From SZUA-36 sp963727635 (GTDB lineage: Bacteria > Pseudomonadota > Gammaproteobacteria > Xanthomonadales > SZUA-36), in assembly GCA_963727635.1 (NCBI GenBank), contig CAVSHP010000027.1:1-64000 (forward strand): 64,000 nucleotides of DNA, read 5' to 3'. This document shows positions 29,829-38,786 of this stretch, piece by piece (the stretch's first letter is position 1; each line of letters opens with the position of its first letter). The notes under the pieces are model-generated. The model had not been told where the DNA came from, searched no databases, and saw only the letters and a list, made by a program, of their open reading frames with translations. A program made the position numbers and the translations under genes.

Positions 29829-31622
29829 TCAATAAACACGCACTTTGGGCTCGATGTATTCAACCTCATCGGTCAGAGTGTAGGTATGTACGGGCCGATA
29901 GCCCAGCTTGGGTGAAGTACCGGCATCGCCCACCCACGCCAGCGTGTGTTTCATCCAGTCTTTGTCATCCCGTTCACTGAAGTCCTCACGAGCATGAGCA
30001 CCCCGGCTTTCCTTGCGGTGCAGGGCCCCGGTGATCAATGTCGAAGCACAAACCAGCAGGTTTTCCAGTTCCAGGGTTTCGGCCAGGTCCGAGTTCCAGA
30101 TCATGCCCTTGTCGCTGACATTCACATCGGCGAACTTCGCTGTGCACTTGTTGATCAACTGCTCACCTTCGCGCATGGTCTCCTCGGTACGGAATACCGC
30201 GGCATGGCGCTGCATCGTCCGTTGCATATGCAAGCGCAACTCGGCAGTCCTGGTATCACCCTTGGCATTACGAACTCTGTCAAAGTGTCCGACAGTGGAA
30301 TCGACCGTATTTTTTGACAGGGGTTTATGCGGCATACCCGGTTTTAAAATTTCACCGCAGCGTATCGCCGCTGCACGCCCGAATACGACGATATCCAGTA
30401 ACGAGTTGCAACCAAGGCGGTTGGCGCCATGCACTGATACACACGCCGCCTCACCAATGGCCATCAAGCCGGGTACAATCGCATCCGGATCATCTGTAGT
30501 GGGACGCAGGACCTCGCCTTTATAGTTGGTCGGAATACCACCCATGCAATAGTGTGCAGTGGGTAAAACTGGTATGGGGTCACGTGTCACGTCCACGTCG
30601 GCAAAGATTTTGGATGTTTCTGCAATACCCGGCAGGCGTTCATTAATCACGTCAGCACCGAGATGTTCAAGGTGCAAATGAATATGATCTTTCTCACTTC
30701 CTACACCGCGGCCAGCGTTAATTTCCATGGTCATGGCCCGGCTGACAACGTCACGGGAAGCCAGATCCTTGGCATTGGGCGCATACCGTTCCATGAATCG
30801 CTCACCATCGGAATTGGTCAGGAAACCGCCTTCCCCACGCACGCCCTCGGTGATAAGCATCCCGGCACCATAAACACCGGTAGGATGAAACTGCATGAAC
30901 TCCATGTCCTGCAAAGGCAAACCGGCGCGCGCGACCATGCCGTGACCGTCACCGGTACAGATGTGCGCCGAGGTGCAGGAAAAATAGGTGCGCCCGAAAC
31001 CACCAGTGGCCAGTACAACCATGTGTGACTGGAAGCGGTGTAGTTTGCCATTGTTCAGGTCCCAGGCCAGCAAACCACGGCAGATTCCCTCGTCGTCCAT
31101 TAGCAGGTCAAGTGCAAAGTATTCAACAAAAAACTCAGCCTTGTGTTTCAAAGCTTGCTGGTAAAGCGTGTGGAGCATGGCATGCCCGGTACGATCAGCC
31201 GCCGCAGCGGCACGCGGTACCGGTGTTTCGCCAAAATTGCTCATGTGGCCGCCGAAAGGTCGTTGATAGATACGGCCATCACTGGTGCGCGAAAAGGGTA
31301 AACCCGCGTGTTCAAGTTCATACACCGCTTGCGGTGCTTCCCTGCACATGTACTCGATCGCGTCCTGATCACCCAGCCAGTCGGCGCCCTTGACAGTGTC
31401 ATACATATGCCATTGCCAGTTATCCTCGCCAAGGTTGCCCAGCGACGCGGCAATGCCACCTTGCGCCGCCACGGTGTGGCTACGGGTAGGAAAAACCTTG
31501 CTGATACAGGCAGTACGCAAGCCCTGCTCGGCCATTCCAAAGGTGGCCCGCAGACCTCCGCCACCGGCACCCAACACTACAACATCGTATTGGTGCTCGA
31601 TAATCTCATAGGCTTGACTCAT
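29829..31622 (-). CDS. sdhA: Succinate dehydrogenase flavoprotein subunit
   Basis: 597 residues, standard length. FAD-binding start VVVLGAGGGGLRATFGMAEQ. RSHTVAAQGGIAASLG includes the His that bears covalent FAD. Substrate and catalytic regions MQFHPTGVYGAG and HGANRLGCNSLLD are intact. Oxidises succinate to fumarate in the TCA cycle. Two dedicated flavinylation/assembly genes (SDHAF4-like and sdhE) sit in the same operon. Confidence 0.97.
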   Translation of the reverse strand: MSQAYEIIEHQYDVVVLGAGGGGLRATFGMAEQGLRTACISKVFPTRSHTVAAQGGIAASLGNLGEDNWQWHMYDTVKGADWLGDQDAIEYMCREAPQAVYELEHAGLPFSRTSDGRIYQRPFGGHMSNFGETPVPRAAAAADRTGHAMLHTLYQQALKHKAEFFVEYFALDLLMDDEGICRGLLAWDLNNGKLHRFQSHMVVLATGGFGRTYFSCTSAHICTGDGHGMVARAGLPLQDMEFMQFHPTGVYGAGMLITEGVRGEGGFLTNSDGERFMERYAPNAKDLASRDVVSRAMTMEINAGRGVGSEKDHIHLHLEHLGADVINERLPGIAETSKIFADVDVTRDPIPVLPTAHYCMGGIPTNYKGEVLRPTTDDPDAIVPGLMAIGEAACVSVHGANRLGCNSLLDIVVFGRAAAIRCGEILKPGMPHKPLSKNTVDSTVGHFDRVRNAKGDTRTAELRLHMQRTMQRHAAVFRTEETMREGEQLINKCTAKFADVNVSDKGMIWNSDLAETLELENLLVCASTLITGALHRKESRGAHAREDFSERDDKDWMKHTLAWVGDAGTSPKLGYRPVHTYTLTDEVEYIEPKVRVY

Positions 31623-31628
31623 TCTTAT

Positions 31629-32009
31629 TCAACCTCCAAATGCCAGGCCGAGCAGGGCAAAAACCCCGATAAACCCAAGAAAAACGGCCGCAAAGCCCAC
31701 CAGAATACGTGCGCTAACCTGCATCCAGCGAGCCTGGATATAATCTTCAAAAATTGCCTGGAGACCCAGGTTGGCGTGATAAATCGAGGTGAGCAGGAAG
31801 ATACTGAGCAGGACACCACGCACCGGCGAACTCAGCCATGCCACGACATATGCATGCTCATGCCCAGTCATTGAAACCACCGAGATCACAAACCACAACA
31901 CCAACGGTATAAGGGCGATGGCCGTCAGGCGTTGCATCCACCAGTGGCCCAGACCGTCATTGCTGGATCCGAGTCCCCGGGCCCGGGAAATGGGGCTGCG
32001 ATATTTCAT
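31629..32009 (-). CDS. sdhD: Succinate dehydrogenase membrane anchor subunit
   Basis: 126 residues, three helices: about 27-48 (LTAIALIPLVLWFVISVV), 60-82 and 95-120. The second helix region carries SIYHANLGLQAIFEDY, whose His is the usual heme b ligand. Start overlaps the sdhC stop by four bases. Confidence 0.92.
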   Translation of the reverse strand: MKYRSPISRARGLGSSNDGLGHWWMQRLTAIALIPLVLWFVISVVSMTGHEHAYVVAWLSSPVRGVLLSIFLLTSIYHANLGLQAIFEDYIQARWMQVSARILVGFAAVFLGFIGVFALLGLAFGG

Positions 32010-32407
32010 GCCCCACCTCCTGGAAAATAACCACCACCCAGGACCCAGGCCAGCAGGGTAAGAACGATGCTGATCGCAAGCACAACGATACTGCTGGATT
32101 TGATCTGGTCGACTTCGAGCATTCTGCCAGTATCCCAGATGAGGTGCCTGACGCCACTGACCGAATGAAAAATGAGAGAAAAAGCCCAGCCAAAGAGCAG
32201 GAACTGACCAATAAACCCGCTCAAAAAATGGTTCAGACCGTTATAGAAATCAGCAAAATGGGCGGCACTTGCAATCCAGCCGACCAGAAGAATGGTACCG
32301 ACAGACAAGGCAATGCCAGTTATACGGTGCAGACCTGATAGCACCATGGGCAATTCAAGCTTGTAAATCTGTAAATGAGGAGACAGGGGACGCTCGTTTA
32401 TAGGCAT
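32006..32407 (-). CDS. sdhC: Succinate dehydrogenase cytochrome b556 subunit
   Basis: 133 residues, three helices. RPLSPHLQIYKLELPMVLSG followed by LHRITGI is the SdhC quinone-binding start, and HSVSGVRHLIWDTG supplies the heme His. Anchors SdhAB with SdhD and completes the ubiquinone site. Confidence 0.94.
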   Translation of the reverse strand: MPINERPLSPHLQIYKLELPMVLSGLHRITGIALSVGTILLVGWIASAAHFADFYNGLNHFLSGFIGQFLLFGWAFSLIFHSVSGVRHLIWDTGRMLEVDQIKSSSIVVLAISIVLTLLAWVLGGGYFPGGGA

Positions 32408-32494
32408 GGTAGTCTCTCTGATTGATGCTTAATAAATGTCATGAGTTTATTCAGTAAAAAAATGCCGGGGCGCTGGCCCCGTATCTTGGGAACC

Positions 32495-32671
32495 TCAGAA
32501 GTCACTGCAACGGCCATTTCGCTCCCAATCCCCAAATCGAGTGGGTTCGGGGCCTTTAGGCCCTCCTACTTCGACAGGTTTTGTGTTCTTGTGCGAGAGG
32601 TCGTATTTCTGAACCTTTGCCTCGGGAAGTTTTTCAGCTCGCCCGATGGTCGCTTGCTGGTCTTTCTTCAT
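32495..32671 (-). CDS. SDHAF4/DUF1674-like succinate dehydrogenase assembly factor
   Basis: 58 residues, ATG at 32671 with AAAAAGG just upstream; an in-frame stop lies a little further upstream with no other start between. The protein is mostly charged and probably disordered at the N-terminus (MKKDQQATIGRAEKLPEAKV). It ends in GGPKGPEPTRFGDWERNGRC followed by SDF, the C-terminal signature of the DUF1674/SDHAF4 family. In mitochondria SDHAF4 binds flavinylated SdhA and helps it join SdhB. The gene lies 87 bases upstream of sdhC on the same strand and is the likely first gene of the operon. The opposite strand has a longer open frame that looks random. Confidence 0.88.
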   Translation of the reverse strand: MKKDQQATIGRAEKLPEAKVQKYDLSHKNTKPVEVGGPKGPEPTRFGDWERNGRCSDF

Positions 32672-32836
32672 TACCTTTTTGACCTTGAGATATTTGGAAA
32701 TTTATTGCACAGAAGTTTAACGCTAAATATATTGATACGCGAGTGTGAATCATATCACCGCAACATACATTGAAAAAAATCAGGTTAAAATACCCCACGC
32801 TTAAACGCTTGACCTCAACATGGCAAACATCAACAA

Positions 32837-33658
32837 ATGATTAAACTTCCCTACCTGGAAATTATCCGCGTAAGCGGCGTGGATGCCGGACAGTTTTTGC
32901 ATAACCAACTCAGTGCAGATGTGTTAGCCCTGTCAACGCAGGACTCAACATTTGCATGCTACTGCGAACCCAAGGGGCGGGTGCTAGCGCTGATGCTGGT
33001 TCATAGAGTCAACGAGGACTATTTCGTCATTATGTCCAGTGAACTGACAACCGCGGTCACTGAACGCTTAAAGATTTACCGGATGCGTGCCAAGGTAGAA
33101 ATCCAAATTTTGAGTGAATATACCGTGGCGGGCCTTGATGCTGATGGTACGCCGGAGTCTTTATTAACTGCACAAAGAATCCGGATCCCCGGCAGTAATA
33201 AGTGGTTGTTGGTGATAACTGATGGCATCACCGCTGTGACGGACGTGTCGTTACAGGAAGCGTGGAAGTATTCGGAGTTGCAAATGGGTATCAGTTGGCT
33301 GGGTACGGAGACCAGTGCGCAGTTTTTACCACAGATGCTCGGTTTTGAGAAACTGGGTGCGGTCAATTACCGCAAAGGTTGTTATCCCGGCCAGGAAATT
33401 GTCGCGCGAACGCATTACCTCGGCAAGGTTAAACGTCACCCTCGCCTGCTGGACTGCAGGCTGTCGTCGTGTCCGCGGCCCATGGACAGGATCGATATCC
33501 TGGCGGATGGACAAGCCCATGAGTCCGTTGTGGCAGATTGCGTACAGCGTCAGGATGGAATGATCAGGCTGTTGGCCATAACCCGCATGGAACCTGAAGA
33601 GCCTGCGAATAAGATTCAATACGAGGGTGAAACGGTTAACCTGACAAAGCCCTCGTGA
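32837..33658 (+). CDS. ygfZ: YgfZ/GcvT-like folate-binding protein
   Basis: 273 residues. Tetrahydrofolate-dependent protein that supports repair or assembly of certain Fe-S enzymes such as MiaB. The hallmark KGCYPGQEIVARTHYLGKVK is present near residue 185, with a GcvT-like N-terminal half (DAGQFLHNQLSADV). It is transcribed away from the sdh operon, and its Fe-S link suits the neighbour sdhB, though this arrangement may be chance. Confidence 0.92.
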   Translation: MIKLPYLEIIRVSGVDAGQFLHNQLSADVLALSTQDSTFACYCEPKGRVLALMLVHRVNEDYFVIMSSELTTAVTERLKIYRMRAKVEIQILSEYTVAGLDADGTPESLLTAQRIRIPGSNKWLLVITDGITAVTDVSLQEAWKYSELQMGISWLGTETSAQFLPQMLGFEKLGAVNYRKGCYPGQEIVARTHYLGKVKRHPRLLDCRLSSCPRPMDRIDILADGQAHESVVADCVQRQDGMIRLLAITRMEPEEPANKIQYEGETVNLTKPS

Positions 33659-33680
33659 CCGGCCCGGACGTTCGTCAGCT

Positions 33681-34484
33681 TCAGGCCTGGGCGACGATGT
33701 AACAGACCCAACCCGGGTCGGCGTCACCAGTTTCCGACGGTGTATAGATACCGTTGCCTTCATTGTTTTCTTCATCCGTGCCTTCCCAGTAAATATCTAC
33801 ACGGGAAAAACCGGCCTCGTAAAGGATTTCGCGGATTTCCGGCAGTGTCCACAGACGCCAGTGATAAACGAAGGCCTTTTCCATCCTGGAGCCATCGGGA
33901 AATTCAAAATGGATCTGGCAATCCATGCACGAGTCGATCGGATTGAATGAGGCCTGGTCCCAGATATAGGTGAAATCATTGCCGTCCTCGTCCTGGCATT
34001 CACGTGATTCCTGTATGACCATCGGCGCCTCGTAGCCGCCATAAGCGTCGAGGAAAAGAATGCCGTCGGCCACAAGGCCATCGAGCACATTGATAAAATA
34101 CTCACGCAGGTCATCACGCGTCAGAAACAGGAAATAACTGAAATTCATTGCCAGGATGATGTCCGCCAACCCCGGACGTGTCTGCAGAACATCCTCGTTG
34201 AGCAATTCGATACGCTCAAACTGTTCATCATCGAGTTGAGAGAGTTTATTCAAACGGCCCCATTCGAGCACATCCCGGTCCAGGTCGACGCCAACCGCCT
34301 GGTGTTCGCTATCACGAACAACCCACTCACAGGCGGTATTTGCCGTGCCGCAAAAATCCTCGCGCAGAAAAACAGCGGGACGTTGCCGCAGATCGGCCCA
34401 GGTCTGTTCGACAAAATCTATCTCGGCCTCGACATCCTGCACCGACTGCTGATAGAGCCGGTGACGGTCAGCCAGTGCCGCCAT
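33681..34484 (-). CDS. Class I SAM-dependent methyltransferase
   Basis: 267 residues. A Rossmann-type methyltransferase with an unusual first motif (LREDFCGTANTACEWV), then AVGVDLDRDVLEWG (motif after strand 2, acidic ribose-binding residue) and DIILAMNFSYFLF. LFLDAYGGYEAPMV follows strand 5. The substrate is unknown. It is 14 bases from the ispG stop on the same strand and may be read through from that operon. Confidence 0.8.
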   Translation of the reverse strand: MAALADRHRLYQQSVQDVEAEIDFVEQTWADLRQRPAVFLREDFCGTANTACEWVVRDSEHQAVGVDLDRDVLEWGRLNKLSQLDDEQFERIELLNEDVLQTRPGLADIILAMNFSYFLFLTRDDLREYFINVLDGLVADGILFLDAYGGYEAPMVIQESRECQDEDGNDFTYIWDQASFNPIDSCMDCQIHFEFPDGSRMEKAFVYHWRLWTLPEIREILYEAGFSRVDIYWEGTDEENNEGNGIYTPSETGDADPGWVCYIVAQA

Positions 34485-34497
34485 TGAGCGCTAGGAT

Positions 34498-35736
34498 TCA
34501 GGATCCAATGGCTTGGTATTTTTCCGAAACATACTTGTCAATCAGGTTGAGAAAATCGTTGGTCAAATCATCACCCCGTAAGGTCGCCGCCTTGACGCCG
34601 TCAATAAAAACGGGCGCTACCGGAGATTCACCTGTGCCGGGAAGGCTGATGCCGATATTGGCCTGCCGGCTTTCACCGGGTCCGTTGACGATACAGCCCA
34701 TGACTGCCAGGCTGAGATTTTCCACGCCTTCGTAGCGAAGTTTCCACTCGGGCATCCGCTGGCGAACGTGGCTGGTAACGTCCTTGGCCAGCGACTGGAA
34801 AAATGTACTGGTGGTGCGGCCGCAACCCGGACAGGCGGTCACCATCGGTGAAAAAGCCCGCATGCCCATGCTCTGCAGCAATTCCTGCGCGACGATCACT
34901 TCATCATTACGTGACTGGCCGGGTTCGGGCGTCAGGGAAATGCGGATCGTGTCGCCAATGCCCTGCTGCAACAGTACCGCCAGGGCGGCGGTCGAGGAAA
35001 CAATGCCCTTGCTACCCATGCCTGCTTCGGTCAAGCCGAGGTGTAAAGGATAATCGCAACGCTTTGCCAATTCGCCGTAGACCCGGATCAGATCCTGAAC
35101 GCCACTCACCTTGCAGGAAAGGATGATCTGCTCATGCGCGAGACCCAGTTCCTCGGCCTGTTGCGCACTTTCGAGCGCCGAGCGGATCAGCGCCTCACGC
35201 ATCACTGCATCGGCTGCTTGCGGAACCGGTTTTTTTGCGTTCAGATCCATCAGGTGCGCCAAAAGGCGTTGGTCCAGGCTGCCCCAGTTAACCCCGATCC
35301 GAACCGGCTTGCCGTGCTCGATGGCGAAACCGACGATGGTGGCAAACTGGTCATCGCGTTTCCTGCCAAAGCCGACATTGCCCGGGTTGATACGGTACTT
35401 GGCCAGCAGACGGGCGCATTCCGGATATTTCTGTAAAAGGTGGTGACCGTTGTAATGAAAATCACCGACCACCGGAACATCGCAGGACATCATTTCCAGG
35501 CGTTCCATGATACCGGCGACGGATGCTGCAGCGTTTTCGGTATTGACCGTAATACGCACCAACTCGGAACCGGCACGCGCCAGTTCGGCAATTTGCGTCG
35601 CCGTGGCGCGGACATTCTCGGTATCCGTATTGGTCATGGATTGCACAACCACCGGGTGTCCGGACCCGACCAACACCCCGCCGACATTGACGGTCGGTGT
35701 CGTACGACGCGCGCATGTTTCCAATTCCGGTGTCAT
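34498..35736 (-). CDS. ispG: 4-hydroxy-3-methylbut-2-enyl diphosphate synthase IspG
   Basis: 412 residues. 4Fe-4S enzyme of the MEP isoprenoid pathway, converting MEcPP to HMBPP. TIM-barrel start VNVGGVLVGSGHPVVVQSMT, barrel end region GIGDTIRISLTPEP and cluster ligands CPGCGRTTS and MGCIVNGPGE are all present. C-terminal IGISLPGTGE is typical. Single-domain proteobacterial form. Six bases separate it from pgsA. Confidence 0.97.
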   Translation of the reverse strand: MTPELETCARRTTPTVNVGGVLVGSGHPVVVQSMTNTDTENVRATATQIAELARAGSELVRITVNTENAAASVAGIMERLEMMSCDVPVVGDFHYNGHHLLQKYPECARLLAKYRINPGNVGFGRKRDDQFATIVGFAIEHGKPVRIGVNWGSLDQRLLAHLMDLNAKKPVPQAADAVMREALIRSALESAQQAEELGLAHEQIILSCKVSGVQDLIRVYGELAKRCDYPLHLGLTEAGMGSKGIVSSTAALAVLLQQGIGDTIRISLTPEPGQSRNDEVIVAQELLQSMGMRAFSPMVTACPGCGRTTSTFFQSLAKDVTSHVRQRMPEWKLRYEGVENLSLAVMGCIVNGPGESRQANIGISLPGTGESPVAPVFIDGVKAATLRGDDLTNDFLNLIDKYVSEKYQAIGS

Positions 35737-35742
35737 GCCGGA

Positions 35743-36351
35743 TCAGGCGCCAGCGGAATCGTTACTGGAAGACTGCTTGCCTTCACGGCTCATGACCGGC
35801 CAGGCAGCGCGCAGGTATTCCCACATCGACCACAGGGTAAGCGCGGCCGCGAGATAAAGCAGCAACTCGCCTATGAGCGCCACCGGTATTCCAAAAAGGT
35901 CGTACTCATATAACAGGCAAGAGATCGCCGTCATCTGAAATATGGTTTTGAATTTGCCGAGCATGCCGACCTTGACCGTACCGCTCTCGCCCATCTCGGA
36001 CATCCACTCCCTGAGTGCTGAAATCGCAATCTCGCGGCCGATGATGATGGCGGCGGAAAGGGTCAGAAATACGGGCGGAAAGATAATGGGGGGCGGGATA
36101 TGCACCATCAGCACGAGGGCGGTGGCAACCATCAGTTTGTCGGCAACAGGGTCCAGGAACGCGCCAAAATCCGACATCAGGTTCATACGGCGTGCCAGGA
36201 AGCCATCCAGCCAGTCCGTGATTGCGGCCAGGATGAAAACCGCCGCGGTTGCCAGCGGCGCCCAGACATACGGCAGGTAGAAGAACAGAACCAGCACGGG
36301 AATCAGCGCAATACGTAATAGCGTAAGGATCATCGGAAACGTCATTTTCAT
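35743..36351 (-). CDS. pgsA: CDP-diacylglycerol-glycerol-3-phosphate 3-phosphatidyltransferase
   Basis: 202 residues from the ATG at 36351; an in-frame ATG at 36378 would add nine non-conserved residues. Makes phosphatidylglycerol phosphate, the precursor of PG and cardiolipin. The CDP-alcohol phosphotransferase motif DWLDGFLARRMNLMSDFGAF followed by LDPVADK has all required Asp residues. Four to five helices. Lies downstream of uvrC, as in many Gammaproteobacteria. Confidence 0.93.
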   Translation of the reverse strand: MKMTFPMILTLLRIALIPVLVLFFYLPYVWAPLATAAVFILAAITDWLDGFLARRMNLMSDFGAFLDPVADKLMVATALVLMVHIPPPIIFPPVFLTLSAAIIIGREIAISALREWMSEMGESGTVKVGMLGKFKTIFQMTAISCLLYEYDLFGIPVALIGELLLYLAAALTLWSMWEYLRAAWPVMSREGKQSSSNDSAGA

Positions 36352-36459
36352 TGTTTCGGTCCGGTGGAGGTCATGCACCTATTATCGCAGACAGCCGGGA
36401 ATTTTTGCAGGTAATTAACAGTCGATTACAAGGTTTTTGCACAAGCCGTCATTTCATGG

Positions 36460-38295
36460 CTAATGCAGTGCTTTAAATATGCGTCCGGCCAACTGCCGGT
36501 TGATCCCCGGAATACCCGACAACTCCTCGATTCCCGCTTTACGCACACCCTGGATACCTCCGAAATGGGTCAATAAGGCACGCCGTCTGCGTGCCCCGAC
36601 ACCGGGGATATCTTCCAGCACAGAATGCACTGAGGCCTTCTGGCGACGCCCACGGTGACCGGTAATCGCAAAGCGGTGTGCTTCATCCCTGATTTTCTGT
36701 ACGAGGTGTGACGCGGAGGATTCGGGGCCAGGCTGAAGACTGTGTGGTGCTATGGGTAAAACCCATTCCTCGTAGCCCGCCCGGCGAGATGGTCCCTTGG
36801 CGACGCCCATCACGGGTATGTCACCCAGGCCGCACTCTGACAGCACTTCCACGGCGATACCCAACTGGCCCTTGCCACCATCGACGATGATCAGGTCCGG
36901 CACGTGGCCCTCTTCCTTCTGCAGTTTCTGGTACCTGCGACTCAGGACTTCGCGCATCGCGGCGTAATCATCCCCTGGCTCGAATCCCTGCAGGTTATAA
37001 CGGCGATAGCGGGACTTGACCGGCCCTTCGGCGTCAAACACCACGCAGGAGGCCACGGTTTTGTGACCGGATGTATGCGAGATGTCAAAACATTCAATGG
37101 CTTTGGGTGCTTCCTCCATTTGCAACAGGCCGGCCAGTTCCTCGAATTGCTGGCTGATACGGGTCGATTCCGAACTGCGCATGTGCAGGGCGTTCAGAGC
37201 GTTTCGACCGGCCAGTTCGAGCCAGTTGCGGCGGTGGCTGCGCGGATGCGACTGGATTTTCACCTTTCTGCCGCTGCGTTCGCTGAACACCGCTTCAAAC
37301 AGGTTTTCCTGCTCCAGCGGATGCGAAATGATCATTTCCGGCGGCGCCTTGCGTTCGCGGTAATACTGACCCAGAAACGCGTGCAGAATTTCAGCATCCG
37401 AATGACCTTCGGACTGGCTTGGAAAATAGTCACGCTGCCCGAGGCTACGGCCGCCACGGACCGAAATCACCTCGATGGCGATACTGTTGTCGAGGCGCGC
37501 AAGCGCAATGATATCCAGGTCACCATTACCGGCCGAGACAAACTGGCGCGCCTGCATTTGTTTCAGGTGGTTGATCTGGTCACGGTATTGCGCCGCATGT
37601 TCATAATGTTGCAAACCGGCAGCGTGTTCCATGCGGTTGATCAGACGGGAAATCACCTTCTGGCTTTGTCCCTGCAGGAACAGCAAGGCGTCGTCCACCT
37701 GCCCCGCATACTCGTCAATACTCACTTTGCCCACACAGGGCGCGGTACAGCGTTTGATCTGGTATTGCAGGCACGGTCTCGTACGATGGCTGAAGTAACT
37801 GTCCTCGCAGTTGCGCAAAAGAAAAAGTTTCTGGATCAGGTTGATGCTCTCCCTGACCGAACTGGCGGACGGATAGGGTCCGAGGTAGCGCCGGTCCTTA
37901 TCCCGGACCCCGCGGTGAAAGGCAATACGTGGAAACTCGTGATCGCTGCCGATCATCAGCCAGGGATAACTCTTGTCATCGCGCAGAAGCACGTTATAAC
38001 GGGGTTTAAGCGACTTGATCCACTCGTTCTCAAGCAACAGCGCTTCGGCCTCGGTGCGCGTGAGACTGACTTCAATGGAATGAATCCGCGCAACCATGCG
38101 CATGATCCGGTCTATCTTTGGCCTGGCGTCAAAATAACTCGAAACACGTTTGCGCAAACTGGCGGCTTTGCCAACGTACAATACGGCGCCAGCGGCGTCA
38201 CGCATCAGGTAGACACCGGGACCGGCGGACAAACGCCGGGCGAATTTCTTGCCGTCAAACGCTTCCGAAGATGGCTGTAATCCGGTTTGCTTCAC
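36460..38295 (-). CDS. uvrC: UvrABC excinuclease subunit C
   Basis: 611 residues. Makes both incisions in nucleotide excision repair. N-terminal GIY-YIG nuclease (GPGVYLMRDAAGAVLYVGKA), Cys-rich linker (CLQYQIKRCTAPCVG), UvrB-contact helix pair (about 200-235), RNase H-like nuclease (IECFDISHTSGHKTVASCVV) and C-terminal tandem helix-hairpin-helix (VLEDIPGVGARRRRALLTHF). Its start overlaps the preceding phosphatase gene by four bases. Confidence 0.97.
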   Translation of the reverse strand: MKQTGLQPSSEAFDGKKFARRLSAGPGVYLMRDAAGAVLYVGKAASLRKRVSSYFDARPKIDRIMRMVARIHSIEVSLTRTEAEALLLENEWIKSLKPRYNVLLRDDKSYPWLMIGSDHEFPRIAFHRGVRDKDRRYLGPYPSASSVRESINLIQKLFLLRNCEDSYFSHRTRPCLQYQIKRCTAPCVGKVSIDEYAGQVDDALLFLQGQSQKVISRLINRMEHAAGLQHYEHAAQYRDQINHLKQMQARQFVSAGNGDLDIIALARLDNSIAIEVISVRGGRSLGQRDYFPSQSEGHSDAEILHAFLGQYYRERKAPPEMIISHPLEQENLFEAVFSERSGRKVKIQSHPRSHRRNWLELAGRNALNALHMRSSESTRISQQFEELAGLLQMEEAPKAIECFDISHTSGHKTVASCVVFDAEGPVKSRYRRYNLQGFEPGDDYAAMREVLSRRYQKLQKEEGHVPDLIIVDGGKGQLGIAVEVLSECGLGDIPVMGVAKGPSRRAGYEEWVLPIAPHSLQPGPESSASHLVQKIRDEAHRFAITGHRGRRQKASVHSVLEDIPGVGARRRRALLTHFGGIQGVRKAGIEELSGIPGINRQLAGRIFKALH

Positions 38296-38771
38296 TGCTG
38301 GCCCAGACGCCCCTCAACGCTTGCCAACAGGCCGAGGGTGGCGGATTCCAGCAATTGACACATGTAGTTAAAGCCGTCCATGCCACCGTAATACGGATCC
38401 GGAACCTCTTCGGGTCGCGTTTCCGGGTGGTATTGCATCATCATTTCCAGGCTCGCCTTTGAACCCGCCGGGCGGATTCGCTGCAGATCCTCAAAGTTAT
38501 TGCGGTCCATCGCAATGATCAGGTCATAGTTGTCAAAATCTGAAATGCCGACCTTGCGGGCGCGTAATTGACTGATATCGACGCCAAAATTCAATGCCGT
38601 TTCCACCGCCCTCGAATCGGGCGTCTGGCCGATGTGGTAGCCATGGGTGCCGGCGGAATCGATGGAAACCTGTTCCTTGACACTGGATTTTTGCAGGGCA
38701 GTAGCGAAAAACCCTTCAGCCGAAGGTGATCTGCAAATATTTCCCATGCATACAAATAGTATATTAAACAT
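38292..38771 (-). CDS. Low-molecular-weight protein-tyrosine phosphatase
   Basis: 159 residues. Active-site loop VCMGNICRSPSAEG (CX5R with following Ser) near residue 8 and the general-acid loop DPYYGGMDGF near 128 are intact. Family members dephosphorylate Tyr on kinases of polysaccharide export or act as arsenate-reductase relatives. The DP(Y/W) loop favours the phosphatase. It sits between kdsB and uvrC, so no polysaccharide-specific link is visible here. Confidence 0.92.
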   Translation of the reverse strand: MFNILFVCMGNICRSPSAEGFFATALQKSSVKEQVSIDSAGTHGYHIGQTPDSRAVETALNFGVDISQLRARKVGISDFDNYDLIIAMDRNNFEDLQRIRPAGSKASLEMMMQYHPETRPEEVPDPYYGGMDGFNYMCQLLESATLGLLASVEGRLGQQ

Positions 38772-38786
38772 AGTGTTAAATAATCT

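Noticed and set aside
32441..32773. 110-residue plus-strand reading frame upstream of ygfZ
   Set aside because: Composition is random-like and it runs antisense to the SDHAF4-like gene, which carries a clear family signature.
36904..38280. 458-residue plus-strand reading frame
   Set aside because: Entirely antisense to uvrC, which is full length with all its motifs.
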